Assembly: GCA_030832085.1 (NCBI GenBank)
Contig: JAURJU010000101.1
Location: forward strand, 1-53,749
Reading direction: 5' to 3'
Source: Chitinophagales bacterium
GTDB lineage: Bacteria; Bacteroidota; Bacteroidia; Chitinophagales; Chitinophagaceae
DNA length: 53,749 bases
Made by a program: the position numbers and the translations under genes
Notes under the pieces: model-generated
Seen by the model: only the letters and a program-made list of their open reading frames with translations
Databases searched by the model: none
Told to the model about the DNA's origin: nothing
Shown here: in pieces, positions 26,188 to 34,957 of the stretch
How the letters are laid out: each line of letters begins with the position of its first letter
Position numbering within the stretch: position 1 is the first letter of the stretch

Positions 26188-26622
26188 TTAACCCAAATGA
26201 AGATGGTATTCCTTTTCCATTTCTACCTCCAATTCACGCTTTGTGATTTTTCTGCATGCCCTGTTGCTGATTTTAACACCATTGAAGGCCTTGCTTTTTT
26301 CAATTCCATTTTGAAGCTCGTATCTTGTATCTCCCGATCCCAGTATCAATATCTCCTTCGCCTGATGAAATTCTGCCATTACTTTTTTCAGGAATTGCTG
26401 CACATGGTTGTTTTCCTTTTCCTGTTTTTTCTTTTCCCAGGCAATTGAAGTTCCCAGCATACCTGTCTTATTGGTGGTTTCACCATTGAATCTTTCCCTT
26501 GTTCCGGCACTTGATTTTATTTCCTTGTAGGTCGTTGTGCCTTGCTCTGTAGTTCTCATGATCATCGCATGCTTGCGATCAATCCATACAACATAAAGGG
26601 CCTGGTTCGTTGATTTTTTCAT
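26188..26622 (-). CDS. Conserved hypothetical protein, possibly eRF1-domain-like
   Basis: A 144-residue cytosolic protein. Visible features are a leading beta-strand pair (YVVWIDRKHAMIMRT), a charged helix (EKKKQEKENNHVQQFLKKV), and ILILGSGDTRYELQNGIEK with a Gly-rich turn reminiscent of the eRF1/Pelota-like domain, then KISNRACRKITKRELEVEME. The last part suggests nucleic-acid or ribosome binding but no catalytic residue is identifiable. Start: the ATG at 26620-26622 is chosen over a TTG six codons upstream. I do not recognise the family with certainty. Confidence 0.5.
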   Translation of the reverse strand: MKKSTNQALYVVWIDRKHAMIMRTTEQGTTTYKEIKSSAGTRERFNGETTNKTGMLGTSIAWEKKKQEKENNHVQQFLKKVMAEFHQAKEILILGSGDTRYELQNGIEKSKAFNGVKISNRACRKITKRELEVEMEKEYHLHLG

Positions 26623-26805
26623 ATTAAAATTAATTGCCAATCAAATAGAATTTTCAGCTACAATAATATGCCAGGAGCATCATTTGGAAGATGATTGTGG
26701 TCAATCCCGATTCCCATCAAGATCATGTCAGGAGACATCCAAGTCAGGTTGTGTGGCCGGATGATAATGTTAGATTTGAACAACTTCCGACCATAATTTG
26801 GACGA

Positions 26806-26985
26806 ATGCTCCTCAAGTTGGTCCCAGCCTCATTGGCAGATTTTTTGATTTCAATTGATATGAACATGAACAACAATACCGATAACATGCAGACATCTGG
26901 TCCAAGTGGAAATACCATAAAAATCTTGTTGGTGGTGTTGTCCATTTATGCCTTGATTGCCTTGGTGACGTATTTGTTATGGTAA
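26806..26985 (+). CDS. Possible small single-helix membrane protein
   Basis: An open frame of 59 codons, or 41 codons if the ATG at 26860 is used. The shorter form ends in a hydrophobic stretch, KILLVVLSIYALIALVTYLL, long enough for one membrane helix, preceded by a polar Asn/Thr-rich N-terminus. Small Bacteroidota membrane proteins of this form exist but I cannot assign a family. No -7 box or Shine-Dalgarno sequence is apparent upstream. The rest of the roughly 500-base gap between 26640 and 27157 holds no gene I can support. Confidence 0.3.
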   Translation: MLLKLVPASLADFLISIDMNMNNNTDNMQTSGPSGNTIKILLVVLSIYALIALVTYLLW

Positions 26986-27126
26986 ATCCTTCCAGGACCT
27001 TGTCAACCTTGTTGGCGCCATTGACATATTTTGGCATTTCAAGCTTGCCCTGCTTTTCTTTTGCTCTCGGGCTACCGCATAAGTTCATTTTGGCAATATC
27101 TCCACGCCCAGGTCTAACTTTCTTGT

Positions 27127-27134
27127 TACCTTTG
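27127..27134 (+). promoter_or_regulatory. -7 promoter element of valS
   Basis: TACCTTTG matches TAnnTTTG and lies 23 bases before the valS ATG. No good TTG -33 element is present at the usual distance. No T-box-like leader fits in the short 5' region. Confidence 0.5.
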
Positions 27135-27157
27135 TCATTCTAAAAAGTTAACATTTC

Positions 27158-29821
27158 ATGGAGATCTCCAAAACATTTGATTTCAGGGCAGCTGAGCAAA
27201 AATGGTACCAGCATTGGCTTGATCAACGTTATTTTGAAAGTGCCCCGGATGATCGTGAACCTTATACGGTTGTTATCCCACCCCCCAATGTTACCGGTAT
27301 TTTACACATGGGACATTGTCTTAACAATACGATACAGGATATACTTGTGAGGCGGGCACGCATGATGGGTAAAAATGCCTGTTGGGTGCCCGGTACCGAT
27401 CATGCCTCAATCGCAACAGAAGCCAAGGTGGTTCATATGTTGCGCGAAAGGGGTATCCAAAAATCAAGCTTGAGCAGGGAAGAATTCCTGGAATATGCCT
27501 GGGAATGGAAAGAGAAATATGGCGGCATCATCTTACAGCAGCTGAAAAAACTCGGATGTTCACTGGATTGGGGCAGAACCAGCTTTACCATGGACCCGGA
27601 CTATTACAGGTCGGTCATCCATGTCTTTAACGATCTCTATGCCAAAGGCTATATCTACCGTGGCAAAAGAATGATCAACTGGGATCCACGCGCAAAGACG
27701 GCACTCAGTGACGAGGAGGTTATATTCAAGGAAGTACAAGGAAAACTGTATTTCCTCCAATACCAGCTTGCTGATAATGGGGGCAATGCACTTCCATTGG
27801 AAGCAGGTGCGATTACCATCGCGACAGTTCGGCCAGAAACAATCCTTGGTGATGCTGCAATCGCTGTTAATCCTAATGATGAACGTTTCAAGCACCATAT
27901 TGGAAAGGAAGCAATTGTACCATTGATCAACAGACGAATTCCCATCATCGGCGATGAATACGTTGCAATCGATTTTGGATCAGGCGCATTGAAAATCACT
28001 CCTGCCCATGACATGAATGATCATCAAATTGGAATCAAGCATGGGCTTGCTGTATATGACATTTTGAACGAAGACGGTACCATGAGCGCTGATGCGCAGC
28101 TTTACATTGGCATGGATCGTTTTGAAGCCAGGAAGCAAATCGTTGAAGCCTTGAAGGCAGCTGGCCATGTGGCTAAAATCGATGAATACGTACACCAGGT
28201 TGGTTTTTCTGAAAGAACAGATGTAGTGGTTGAGCCAAGACTGTCATTGCAGTGGTGGGTGGACATGAAAAAAATATCTTCCCCTGCACTGTCCGCTGTA
28301 CAAAATGGGGAGATCAATTTTCATCCCGCCAAATTCAAAAACCTTTACCGGCATTGGATGGAAAACATCAAGGACTGGTGCATATCCCGTCAGCTTTGGT
28401 GGGGACACCAGATTCCTGCCTGGTATGACGTTGAAGGAAGGTTTGTCGTTGCGATGGATGAGGAAGATGCCAGAAGAAAATTTACCGAAATCTACAAGAT
28501 TGACAATCCCCAGCTCAAGCAGGATGAAGATTGTTTGGATACCTGGTTTTCTTCATGGCTATGGCCCTTTGAAGTGTTCAAGGGGATTTCCAACCCTGGC
28601 AACAAGGATGTTAATTATTATTATCCAACCAATACATTGGTGACTGCACCCGAAATTATTTTCTTTTGGGTGGCCAGGATGGTCATGGCAGGTTATGAGT
28701 ACATGGGAAAAAAGCCTTTCAATGACGTCTACTTCACTGGAATTGTGCGTGATCTTCAGGGAAGAAAGATGAGCAAACAACTCGGCAATTCTCCCGACCT
28801 TCTTGAAATGATCGATGACATTGGAGCGGATGCTGTGCGCTTTGGTATTCTTATTGCATCACCTGCCGGAAATGATTTGTTGTGGGACAAGTCTTCCAAC
28901 GAACAGGGGAGAAATTTCATCAACAAGATGTGGAATGCACTCAAGCTTGTCCAACTATGGAAAGAGCGTTCCAAGCCTGGGCTCTCTGCAGAAGAAATTA
29001 CATTGGGTTCAGATTGGCCTCATGAATGGTTTGATGCCAGGCTTCGCGAGGTATGTACTGAAGTGGACCAATTGATGAGCCAGTTCAAATTGAGTGAGGC
29101 CCTGAAGACTTTGTATACATTGGTGTGGGATGATTTTTGCAGCTGGTACCTTGAATGGATCAAGCCCGGTTTTGAAAAGCCCATGGACCAAGCCCATTTG
29201 GAGAAGGCCATCGGTTATTTTGAAATCCTGTTGGAAAGGTTACATCCTTTCATGCCATTTGTAACTGAGGAAATGTATCACATGTTGCGAACAGATCAAC
29301 CTGTTGATCTTTGTGTTCGACAAATTGACCCTTCTTTTATTGCCAAACCGGTGGACAGTAAAGTTCTGTCAGAGGCTATATTGCTCAAATCTGCCATCAC
29401 TGCCATCCGAGATGCAAGAGTGAAAGCCCAAATCAAAAACAAGGATGCCGTTTCAATATTTGTTGGTGCAAAAGACAAAGCAATTTGGTTGTCTATACAA
29501 GAACTGCTTTGCAAGCAAGTCAATGCAACTGCATTCGAATTTACAGCTGATGCTGTTCCTGAAACCATCCAGTTGGTGATAGGAGGAGACCGTTTTTATA
29601 TCAAAACCGATCAGGTCCTTGATACTTCTGCTCAACGCAAAGCGATTGAGGCAGATATTGCTTATTTCCAGGGATTTCTGGAATCTGTTGAAAAGAAGCT
29701 TTCCAATGAAAAGTTCGTTGCCAATGCAAAGCAGGAAGTGGTTGATATGGAAAGAAAAAAACAGTCCGATGCAATGGAAAAACTTCAAATATTAAGGGAA
29801 AGCCTTAAAAATTTGGAATAA
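27158..29821 (+). CDS. valS: Valine-tRNA ligase
   Basis: An 887-residue class Ia aminoacyl-tRNA synthetase, full length for the bacterial enzyme. PPPNVTGILHMGHCLN carries the HIGH signature as HMGH, and GRKMSKQLGNSPD carries KMSKS as KMSKQ. The editing domain lies between (ATVRPETILGDAAIAV). The C-terminal 60 residues form a coiled coil (ESVEKKLSNEKFVANAKQEV) as in other ValRS. It charges valine to tRNA-Val; both tRNA-Val isoacceptors are encoded within about 20 kb. The start is the ATG at 27158. Confidence 0.97.
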   Translation: MEISKTFDFRAAEQKWYQHWLDQRYFESAPDDREPYTVVIPPPNVTGILHMGHCLNNTIQDILVRRARMMGKNACWVPGTDHASIATEAKVVHMLRERGIQKSSLSREEFLEYAWEWKEKYGGIILQQLKKLGCSLDWGRTSFTMDPDYYRSVIHVFNDLYAKGYIYRGKRMINWDPRAKTALSDEEVIFKEVQGKLYFLQYQLADNGGNALPLEAGAITIATVRPETILGDAAIAVNPNDERFKHHIGKEAIVPLINRRIPIIGDEYVAIDFGSGALKITPAHDMNDHQIGIKHGLAVYDILNEDGTMSADAQLYIGMDRFEARKQIVEALKAAGHVAKIDEYVHQVGFSERTDVVVEPRLSLQWWVDMKKISSPALSAVQNGEINFHPAKFKNLYRHWMENIKDWCISRQLWWGHQIPAWYDVEGRFVVAMDEEDARRKFTEIYKIDNPQLKQDEDCLDTWFSSWLWPFEVFKGISNPGNKDVNYYYPTNTLVTAPEIIFFWVARMVMAGYEYMGKKPFNDVYFTGIVRDLQGRKMSKQLGNSPDLLEMIDDIGADAVRFGILIASPAGNDLLWDKSSNEQGRNFINKMWNALKLVQLWKERSKPGLSAEEITLGSDWPHEWFDARLREVCTEVDQLMSQFKLSEALKTLYTLVWDDFCSWYLEWIKPGFEKPMDQAHLEKAIGYFEILLERLHPFMPFVTEEMYHMLRTDQPVDLCVRQIDPSFIAKPVDSKVLSEAILLKSAITAIRDARVKAQIKNKDAVSIFVGAKDKAIWLSIQELLCKQVNATAFEFTADAVPETIQLVIGGDRFYIKTDQVLDTSAQRKAIEADIAYFQGFLESVEKKLSNEKFVANAKQEVVDMERKKQSDAMEKLQILRESLKNLE

Positions 29822-29861
29822 GGATTATCAGATTTAACGGTTCATTTCATTACACTACCCT

Positions 29862-29869
29862 TAGTTTTG
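29862..29869 (+). promoter_or_regulatory. -7 element immediately before the 29874 gene
   Basis: TAGTTTTG matches TAnnTTTG and ends only 4 bases before the ATG at 29874. If used, transcription would start at or next to the start codon, giving a leaderless message. Confidence 0.4.
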
Positions 29870-29873
29870 CGTC

Positions 29874-30341
29874 ATGGGCAGAATCTTGTTAATTGTCGTT
29901 CTTTCAATGGCTTCTTTTTTTGCAATGTCCCAACCGAAAAAGGCCACAATTCCACAGACAGACGCATCTGCGCCCCTGGTTTTTTCATCTTACTGGGGAC
30001 CAGTGGGTAGGGGCGAAGCCCTGGCAGCCCACATTGCAGCCATTGCTCCTGCGGCAATTTTGGTCAGGGACAATGCCGGTAAGTTGTATACGGTCAATGC
30101 ATTTCGCATCAATTATAAATTCAAGAGCACCTATCGGGATGATGAATCGGGTCAGACAAAAACGGTGTCCGATCTTCGCGTGGGTGACTTCAACAATACT
30201 GCACAATTGAGCAATGCATGGGCTGAAAGCATCAGGGACAATGTCAAGGTGGGGGATACCATTTTGATCAATAAAATCCTTTTTCGAAATGCCATGGGTA
30301 AGCTGCAAATAGCGCCTGAATTGAAGATTGTGGTAAGATGA
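29874..30341 (+). CDS. Secreted hypothetical protein
   Basis: 155 residues with a signal peptide (MGRILLIVVLSMASFFAMSQ). The mature part is a small beta-rich domain: ILVRDNAGKLYTVNAFRINYK, a GQTKTVSDL linker, VKVGDTILINKILFRNAMG and a final strand IAPELKIVVR. The pattern of GDTI and repeated strands resembles the small domains of the gliding-motility protein GldM, but the similarity is too weak to assign. It is tail to tail with mtaB, 6 bases apart. Function unknown. Confidence 0.7.
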   Translation: MGRILLIVVLSMASFFAMSQPKKATIPQTDASAPLVFSSYWGPVGRGEALAAHIAAIAPAAILVRDNAGKLYTVNAFRINYKFKSTYRDDESGQTKTVSDLRVGDFNNTAQLSNAWAESIRDNVKVGDTILINKILFRNAMGKLQIAPELKIVVR

Positions 30342-30347
30342 TGCAGA

Positions 30348-31616
30348 TTATCTGATCAGCCATTCAACTTCTCTGTTCACCAAATCATCACTGAATGGCG
30401 TACTGATGCGGATATAGTTGTCTGTATAGCCTTCTATCATTCCATTTTTATTTTCCTGCTCAAATAATACCGTTCTTGTCTTTCCTTCCTGCGTTGCACG
30501 GAAATACTGCATTTTCTGGTAAGAGAGGTTTCTCAACAATTTGTTGCGTTCATTCCTGATGTGCATGGGAACTACATTGTCAATCTCCAGTGCTTTTGTA
30601 TTTGGCCTTTCCGAATAGGTAAAAACATGCAGGTAAGCAACGTCGAGTGCATGAAGAAACTCGAATGTCTTCTTGAATTCATGTTCATCTTCCGAAGGGA
30701 ATCCAACGATAACATCAACTCCTATAGCAGCATCTGGCATCATGGCCTTGATCAGATCGACCTTTTCCGCATAGAGTTCCCGCTTGTAGCGCCTCCTCAT
30801 CAGGCCCAACAATTTGTTGCTTCCGCTCTGCAATGGAATATGAAAGTGGGGCATGAATTTTTTGCTTGAGGCAACCAGTTCGATGATCTCTTTTGTCAGG
30901 AGATTGGGTTCGATAGAAGATATCCTGTATCTACTGACTTCCTGAACCTGGTCCAATGCACAACAAAGCTCACCGAAGTTGTTTTTTCTCTCACCATCAA
31001 TGATGCCAAAGTCTCCCAAATTGACACCAGTAAGTACAATTTCCTTTACTCCTTTTGAAGCTATCTCACGGGCCTGCTTCACGACATTGTCAATGGTATT
31101 GCTCCTGCTTTTTCCTCGCGCCATGGGGATGGTGCAGAATGAACAATTGTAGTCGCATCCATCTTGTACTTTTAGGAAAGTCCTGGTGCGGTCAGTAACG
31201 GAAAAGGAGGCATTGAAATCATTTACTTCGCTGATGTCACAGCTGCAAATTTTGGTAGAGTCCCCTTTGGTGAAATTTCTCAGGTGTTCGGGAAGATTGA
31301 ATTTTTCTGAAGCCCCCAGTACGAGGTCCACTCCGGGTATTTCAGCAATCTCTTTTGGCTTCAGTTGGGCATAACATCCTGTAATCACGACGACAGCATC
31401 TGCATTTTGTTTTTGGATGCGACGAACGAGCTGACGACATTCCTTGTCGGCATTCTCTGTTACGGAACAGGTGTTGATGACATATACATCTGCAGGTTCA
31501 TCAAATTCCTTTTTGGAAAAGCCTTCTTTTTCGAGCATTCTTCCCAAAGTGGAAGTTTCTGAATAGTTCAGCTTACAACCCAGTGTGTGCAGTGCTATGG
31601 TCTTTCCCGCTGTCAT
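30348..31616 (-). CDS. mtaB: tRNA (N6-L-threonylcarbamoyladenosine(37)-C2)-methylthiotransferase
   Basis: A 422-residue radical-SAM methylthiotransferase. The UPF0004 domain has HTLGCKLNYSETS and INTCSVTENADKEC (auxiliary cluster cysteines), plus ITGCYAQLKP. The radical-SAM motif follows as DGCDYNCSFCTIP (CxxxCxxC), then GVNLGDFG, and a C-terminal TRAM-like domain (GKTRTVLFEQ). The short HTLGCKLNYSE start and sequence fit MtaB better than MiaB or RimO. It makes ms2t6A37 in tRNAs reading ANN codons. The ATG at 31614-31616 is used. The upstream region is shared with the divergent acyltransferase gene. Confidence 0.92.
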   Translation of the reverse strand: MTAGKTIALHTLGCKLNYSETSTLGRMLEKEGFSKKEFDEPADVYVINTCSVTENADKECRQLVRRIQKQNADAVVVITGCYAQLKPKEIAEIPGVDLVLGASEKFNLPEHLRNFTKGDSTKICSCDISEVNDFNASFSVTDRTRTFLKVQDGCDYNCSFCTIPMARGKSRSNTIDNVVKQAREIASKGVKEIVLTGVNLGDFGIIDGERKNNFGELCCALDQVQEVSRYRISSIEPNLLTKEIIELVASSKKFMPHFHIPLQSGSNKLLGLMRRRYKRELYAEKVDLIKAMMPDAAIGVDVIVGFPSEDEHEFKKTFEFLHALDVAYLHVFTYSERPNTKALEIDNVVPMHIRNERNKLLRNLSYQKMQYFRATQEGKTRTVLFEQENKNGMIEGYTDNYIRISTPFSDDLVNREVEWLIR

Positions 31617-31623
31617 TGACCAA

Positions 31624-31631
31624 CAAAGATA
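31624..31631 (-). promoter_or_regulatory. -7 element for mtaB
   Basis: On the minus strand these bases read TATCTTTG, 7 bases before the mtaB ATG. It faces the -7 box of the divergent acyltransferase gene, so both promoters sit in a 46-base gap and may compete. Confidence 0.45.
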
Positions 31632-31645
31632 CAAACGGGAAAGTG

Positions 31646-31653
31646 TATATTTG
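31646..31653 (+). promoter_or_regulatory. -7 element for the acyltransferase gene
   Basis: TATATTTG matches TAnnTTTG and ends 9 bases before the ATG at 31663. Confidence 0.45.
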
Positions 31654-31662
31654 AATTAATAT

Positions 31663-32451
31663 ATGAGCAAAATCAGGATCCTTTTCGCCCCCATACAATT
31701 TCTATATTGCCTGTATGCCTATATCCTTTTGTTTGCAGCCATATTGGCACTTATTCCCTGTCTGCTGGTCTGTTTACCAATGGGTAAATTCAAGGGGGGA
31801 AACATCATGTTCAAGATCTACAGGATCATGGGAAACCTTCTGTTGCCCTTGTTGGGAATACGGCATTACAACATTTACGAGTCAACACCAGACCCGAATG
31901 AGCAATATATTTTTATCGCAAACCATATTTCATATTTGGATGCATTGGCAGTCATTCTTTCCATAAAGCACCATTTCAGGGCCATTGGTAAATATGAGTT
32001 GTTGAAAGTACCGGTTTTCGGATTTTTGTACAAGTTCTGTGTAATTACCGTCAATCGGGCAAGTCCTGAGGACCGTGCAAGAAGTCTTGCTGATCTTCGA
32101 AAAACCCTTTCCCTAGGCATATCAATCGCTGTTTTTCCTGAGGGTACATTCAACATGGGAGACAGTCCTATGGCAGAAATGTACGATGGGGCCTTTAAAT
32201 TGGCAGTGGAAACAGGAAAGAAGTTACAGCCCGTCCTTTTTCTGGATACATACGATCGTCTGCACTACCGCCATGTATTTACCCTGACACCAGGCCGATC
32301 AAGGGCTGTATACCTGGATCCAATCGACCCTGCTGACTACCCAGGTGCTGATCCCAAAGCCCTGAAGGCGATAGCAAAACAAAAAATGTCAGAAAAATTG
32401 ATCGAATACAAGGCATCTTGGATAGGCACACAATATTTCACAAAACCATAG
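31663..32451 (+). CDS. 1-acyl-sn-glycerol-3-phosphate acyltransferase-like protein (PlsC family)
   Basis: 262 residues. An N-terminal membrane helix (residues about 10-40) is followed by the PlsC domain: NHISYLDA with catalytic H88 and D93 (HX4D), IGKYELLKVPVFGFL, a conserved arginine-containing block (VNRASPEDRARS), and FPEGTFN (glycerol-phosphate-binding EGT). It should transfer an acyl chain to lysophosphatidate at the inner membrane; related ornithine-lipid acyltransferases cannot be excluded. priA follows 12 bases later and the acyltransferase stop overlaps its ribosome binding site, so they form an operon. Confidence 0.85.
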   Translation: MSKIRILFAPIQFLYCLYAYILLFAAILALIPCLLVCLPMGKFKGGNIMFKIYRIMGNLLLPLLGIRHYNIYESTPDPNEQYIFIANHISYLDALAVILSIKHHFRAIGKYELLKVPVFGFLYKFCVITVNRASPEDRARSLADLRKTLSLGISIAVFPEGTFNMGDSPMAEMYDGAFKLAVETGKKLQPVLFLDTYDRLHYRHVFTLTPGRSRAVYLDPIDPADYPGADPKALKAIAKQKMSEKLIEYKASWIGTQYFTKP

Positions 32452-32456
32452 GGAGG
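32451..32456 (+). promoter_or_regulatory. Strong ribosome binding site for priA
   Basis: GGGAGG sits 7 bases before the TTG at 32464. This is one of the few good Shine-Dalgarno sequences in the window and explains how a TTG start is used efficiently. Confidence 0.7.
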
Positions 32457-32463
32457 ACAACAT

Positions 32464-34908
32464 TTGTTTGCAGAAGTCATCATACCCTTAGCCATCCCCA
32501 AAACCTATACCTATGCCATTCCTGCAGGGATGCAACAGTCTGCAATACCAGGCGTAAGGGTTGAGGTAAGTTTTGGGCGGCAAAAAAGGTACTCTGGTAT
32601 CATAAAATCCATATCAGCCATTGGTCCCAAGGGATTTGACCCAAAGCCCATCCTACAGGTGTTGGACCCGGAACCTGTTGTGTATGAGCAGCAACTGGCT
32701 TTTTGGAACTGGATGGCCAATTATTACATGTGCAGCGAGGGGGAAGTTATGGCAGCCGCATTGCCAACCCAACTCAAGCTCAGCAGTGAAACCATTTTGA
32801 TGCTGAATGAGGAATACGGAGAAGATTTCAGTGACCTGGACGACCAGGAATATTTGGTGGCAGAGGGATTGTTGTTGAAAAAGGAATTGAAAATGGAAGA
32901 GGTGCAGGATATTTTGGATGCATCCCATGTTTATCCTGTAGTAAAGCGGCTCCTTGAAAAAAAAGCATGTATTGCATGGGAATCACTCAAGGAAAAATAT
33001 GTACCCAAGAGGGAAAATTTTGTTCACTTGCATGCCAATTACCACAGTGAAGAGGCACTGGCCGACCTGCTCAACCAATGGAACAACAGGGCCCCAAAGC
33101 AACTGGAATTGTTGTTGGCCTTTCTGCACCTGCAGCGAACTGAAGGCGAGGTCAGGCAACCAGCATTGCTGAAAAAAGCCGATGCCACCTCATCACAGTT
33201 GAAGGGCCTTGTAGACAAGCAAATCCTTGTTGTCTCAAAGCATGCCGTAGACCGGCTGCCCATGCAATCCAAGGAAGTAAAAATTGACTTCACCTTGTCG
33301 CCGGTACAAACCCTTGCACTTGAAAAGCTGTTCAAGGTATTGCAGGAAAAAGAAGTTTGCCTGTTGCATGGCGTAACATCCAGCGGAAAAACACAGGTCT
33401 ATATCAAGCTGATAGAAGCACAAATTCTTGCAGGCAAGCAAGTGCTGTACCTGCTTCCTGAAATTGCCCTGACAGCACAGATTATCCGCCGTTTGCAAGA
33501 ACATTTCGGAGGGTATATTGCCATTTACCATTCAAGGTTCAATCCAAATGAAAGGGTAGAGCTATGGAACAAGGTGAAAAAAGGCGAAATACGGGTTATA
33601 CTTGGGGCAAGATCAGCGCTGTTTCTTCCATATGCTGATTTGTCGCTCATTATTGTAGATGAAGAACAGGATGCGTCATTCAAGCAACAAGATCCGGCAC
33701 CCCGCTACAATGCGCGTGATGCTGCCCTTTATTATGCAAGAATGTGCAATGCAAAACTGGTTTTGGGAAGTGCTACACCCAGCATTGAAACCTATGCCCA
33801 GGCAGTCAGTGGAAAATATGGCCTTGTTGAGATGTTTGAGCGTTATGGCGGCGTTGAACTTCCCTCAATAGAAGTTGCAGATACCAGGGGAGTGGTCAAC
33901 AACAAGATGGTCAGGCACATGATCACACCCATCTTGAAAGAGGCCATTGACAAGGCGTTGGCAGAAAAAAAACAGGTCATTCTTTTTCAGAACCGAAGGG
34001 GCTATGCACCATATAAAATCTGTGGTACATGTGGTTTCATTCCCCATTGTGCGCATTGTGACGTCACCCTTACTTACCACAAATTGCACCACAGGCTTCA
34101 GTGCCATTACTGCGGAACGTCTTATCCTGTGCAGCTCACCTGTGACGCATGTGGGGGTGCAACCTGGGTGGAAAGGAATTTTGGTACAGAGAAAGTGGAG
34201 GAAGACCTGATCGCGATGTTCCCTGATCATACCGTTGCAAGAATGGACATCGATACAGTGAAAGGAAAATATGCACACGATGAAATGATCCGAAGTTTTG
34301 AGAAACACCAAATGGATATTCTTGTTGGTACCCAAATGGTTGTCAAGGGCTTGGACTTTGAGCATGTTGCTTTGGTGGGAATATTGGATGCTGACGGACT
34401 CCTGGGTTTTACGGATTTCAGGGTCAATGAACGAAGTTTTCAATTGATGGAGCAGGTGAGTGGCCGCGCAGGCAGACGGGGCCAACGTGGGTCAGTCATT
34501 GTCCAGACCTCCAATCCCGGCCACCCCATCATTGCGTTGGTGGCAGCACACGATTACAAGGCTTTTTATACCCAGGAGATGGAATCCCGAAAGCTGTTTC
34601 ATTATCCTCCCTACACAAGGCTGATTCAGCTCTTTTTCCGCCACACCGACAAGTTGAAAGCATTGAATGCTGCAGACTTTTTTGCCAGCAGGATTCAGCC
34701 CATGTTTGGTGATTATTTGATTGGCCCTGCAGAGCCAGTTGTGAACCGTGTTCGCAACAAGTATATTTATGAGATCTTGCTCAAATTGCCAAGGGACGGG
34801 TCAAAGAATACCATGGCAAGAAACCATATCCAACAGGTCATGGCCGTTATGTTGAATGATCCGCATTTCAAATCTGTTCATGTTCAGGTGAATGTGGATC
34901 CGCAGTAA
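32464..34908 (+). CDS. priA: Primosomal protein N' (replication restart helicase PriA)
   Basis: 814 residues. The N-terminal DNA-binding region is followed by helicase domains: Walker A GVTSSGKTQ, motif II DEEQDASFKQ, and GSATPSIET. The zinc-binding insert has eight cysteines in CGTCGFIPHCAHC and the following CHYCGT...CDACGG. Helicase motif VI appears as MEQVSGRAGRRGQRG. PriA recognises stalled forks and reloads DnaB. The gene starts with TTG at 32464, supported by a strong ribosome binding site; no in-frame ATG is closer to the family N-terminus FAEVIIPLAIPKTYTYAIP. Confidence 0.95.
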   Translation: MFAEVIIPLAIPKTYTYAIPAGMQQSAIPGVRVEVSFGRQKRYSGIIKSISAIGPKGFDPKPILQVLDPEPVVYEQQLAFWNWMANYYMCSEGEVMAAALPTQLKLSSETILMLNEEYGEDFSDLDDQEYLVAEGLLLKKELKMEEVQDILDASHVYPVVKRLLEKKACIAWESLKEKYVPKRENFVHLHANYHSEEALADLLNQWNNRAPKQLELLLAFLHLQRTEGEVRQPALLKKADATSSQLKGLVDKQILVVSKHAVDRLPMQSKEVKIDFTLSPVQTLALEKLFKVLQEKEVCLLHGVTSSGKTQVYIKLIEAQILAGKQVLYLLPEIALTAQIIRRLQEHFGGYIAIYHSRFNPNERVELWNKVKKGEIRVILGARSALFLPYADLSLIIVDEEQDASFKQQDPAPRYNARDAALYYARMCNAKLVLGSATPSIETYAQAVSGKYGLVEMFERYGGVELPSIEVADTRGVVNNKMVRHMITPILKEAIDKALAEKKQVILFQNRRGYAPYKICGTCGFIPHCAHCDVTLTYHKLHHRLQCHYCGTSYPVQLTCDACGGATWVERNFGTEKVEEDLIAMFPDHTVARMDIDTVKGKYAHDEMIRSFEKHQMDILVGTQMVVKGLDFEHVALVGILDADGLLGFTDFRVNERSFQLMEQVSGRAGRRGQRGSVIVQTSNPGHPIIALVAAHDYKAFYTQEMESRKLFHYPPYTRLIQLFFRHTDKLKALNAADFFASRIQPMFGDYLIGPAEPVVNRVRNKYIYEILLKLPRDGSKNTMARNHIQQVMAVMLNDPHFKSVHVQVNVDPQ

Positions 34909-34957
34909 AGGGTTGGGGATTTATTGTTTCCCATTTGAATGATGGTTATGGTTGGAG

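Noticed and set aside
33865-34485. 206-codon open frame antisense to priA
   Set aside because: It lies wholly inside the priA helicase and zinc domains, has no domain signature, and is the expected by-product of low stop-codon density on the opposite strand.
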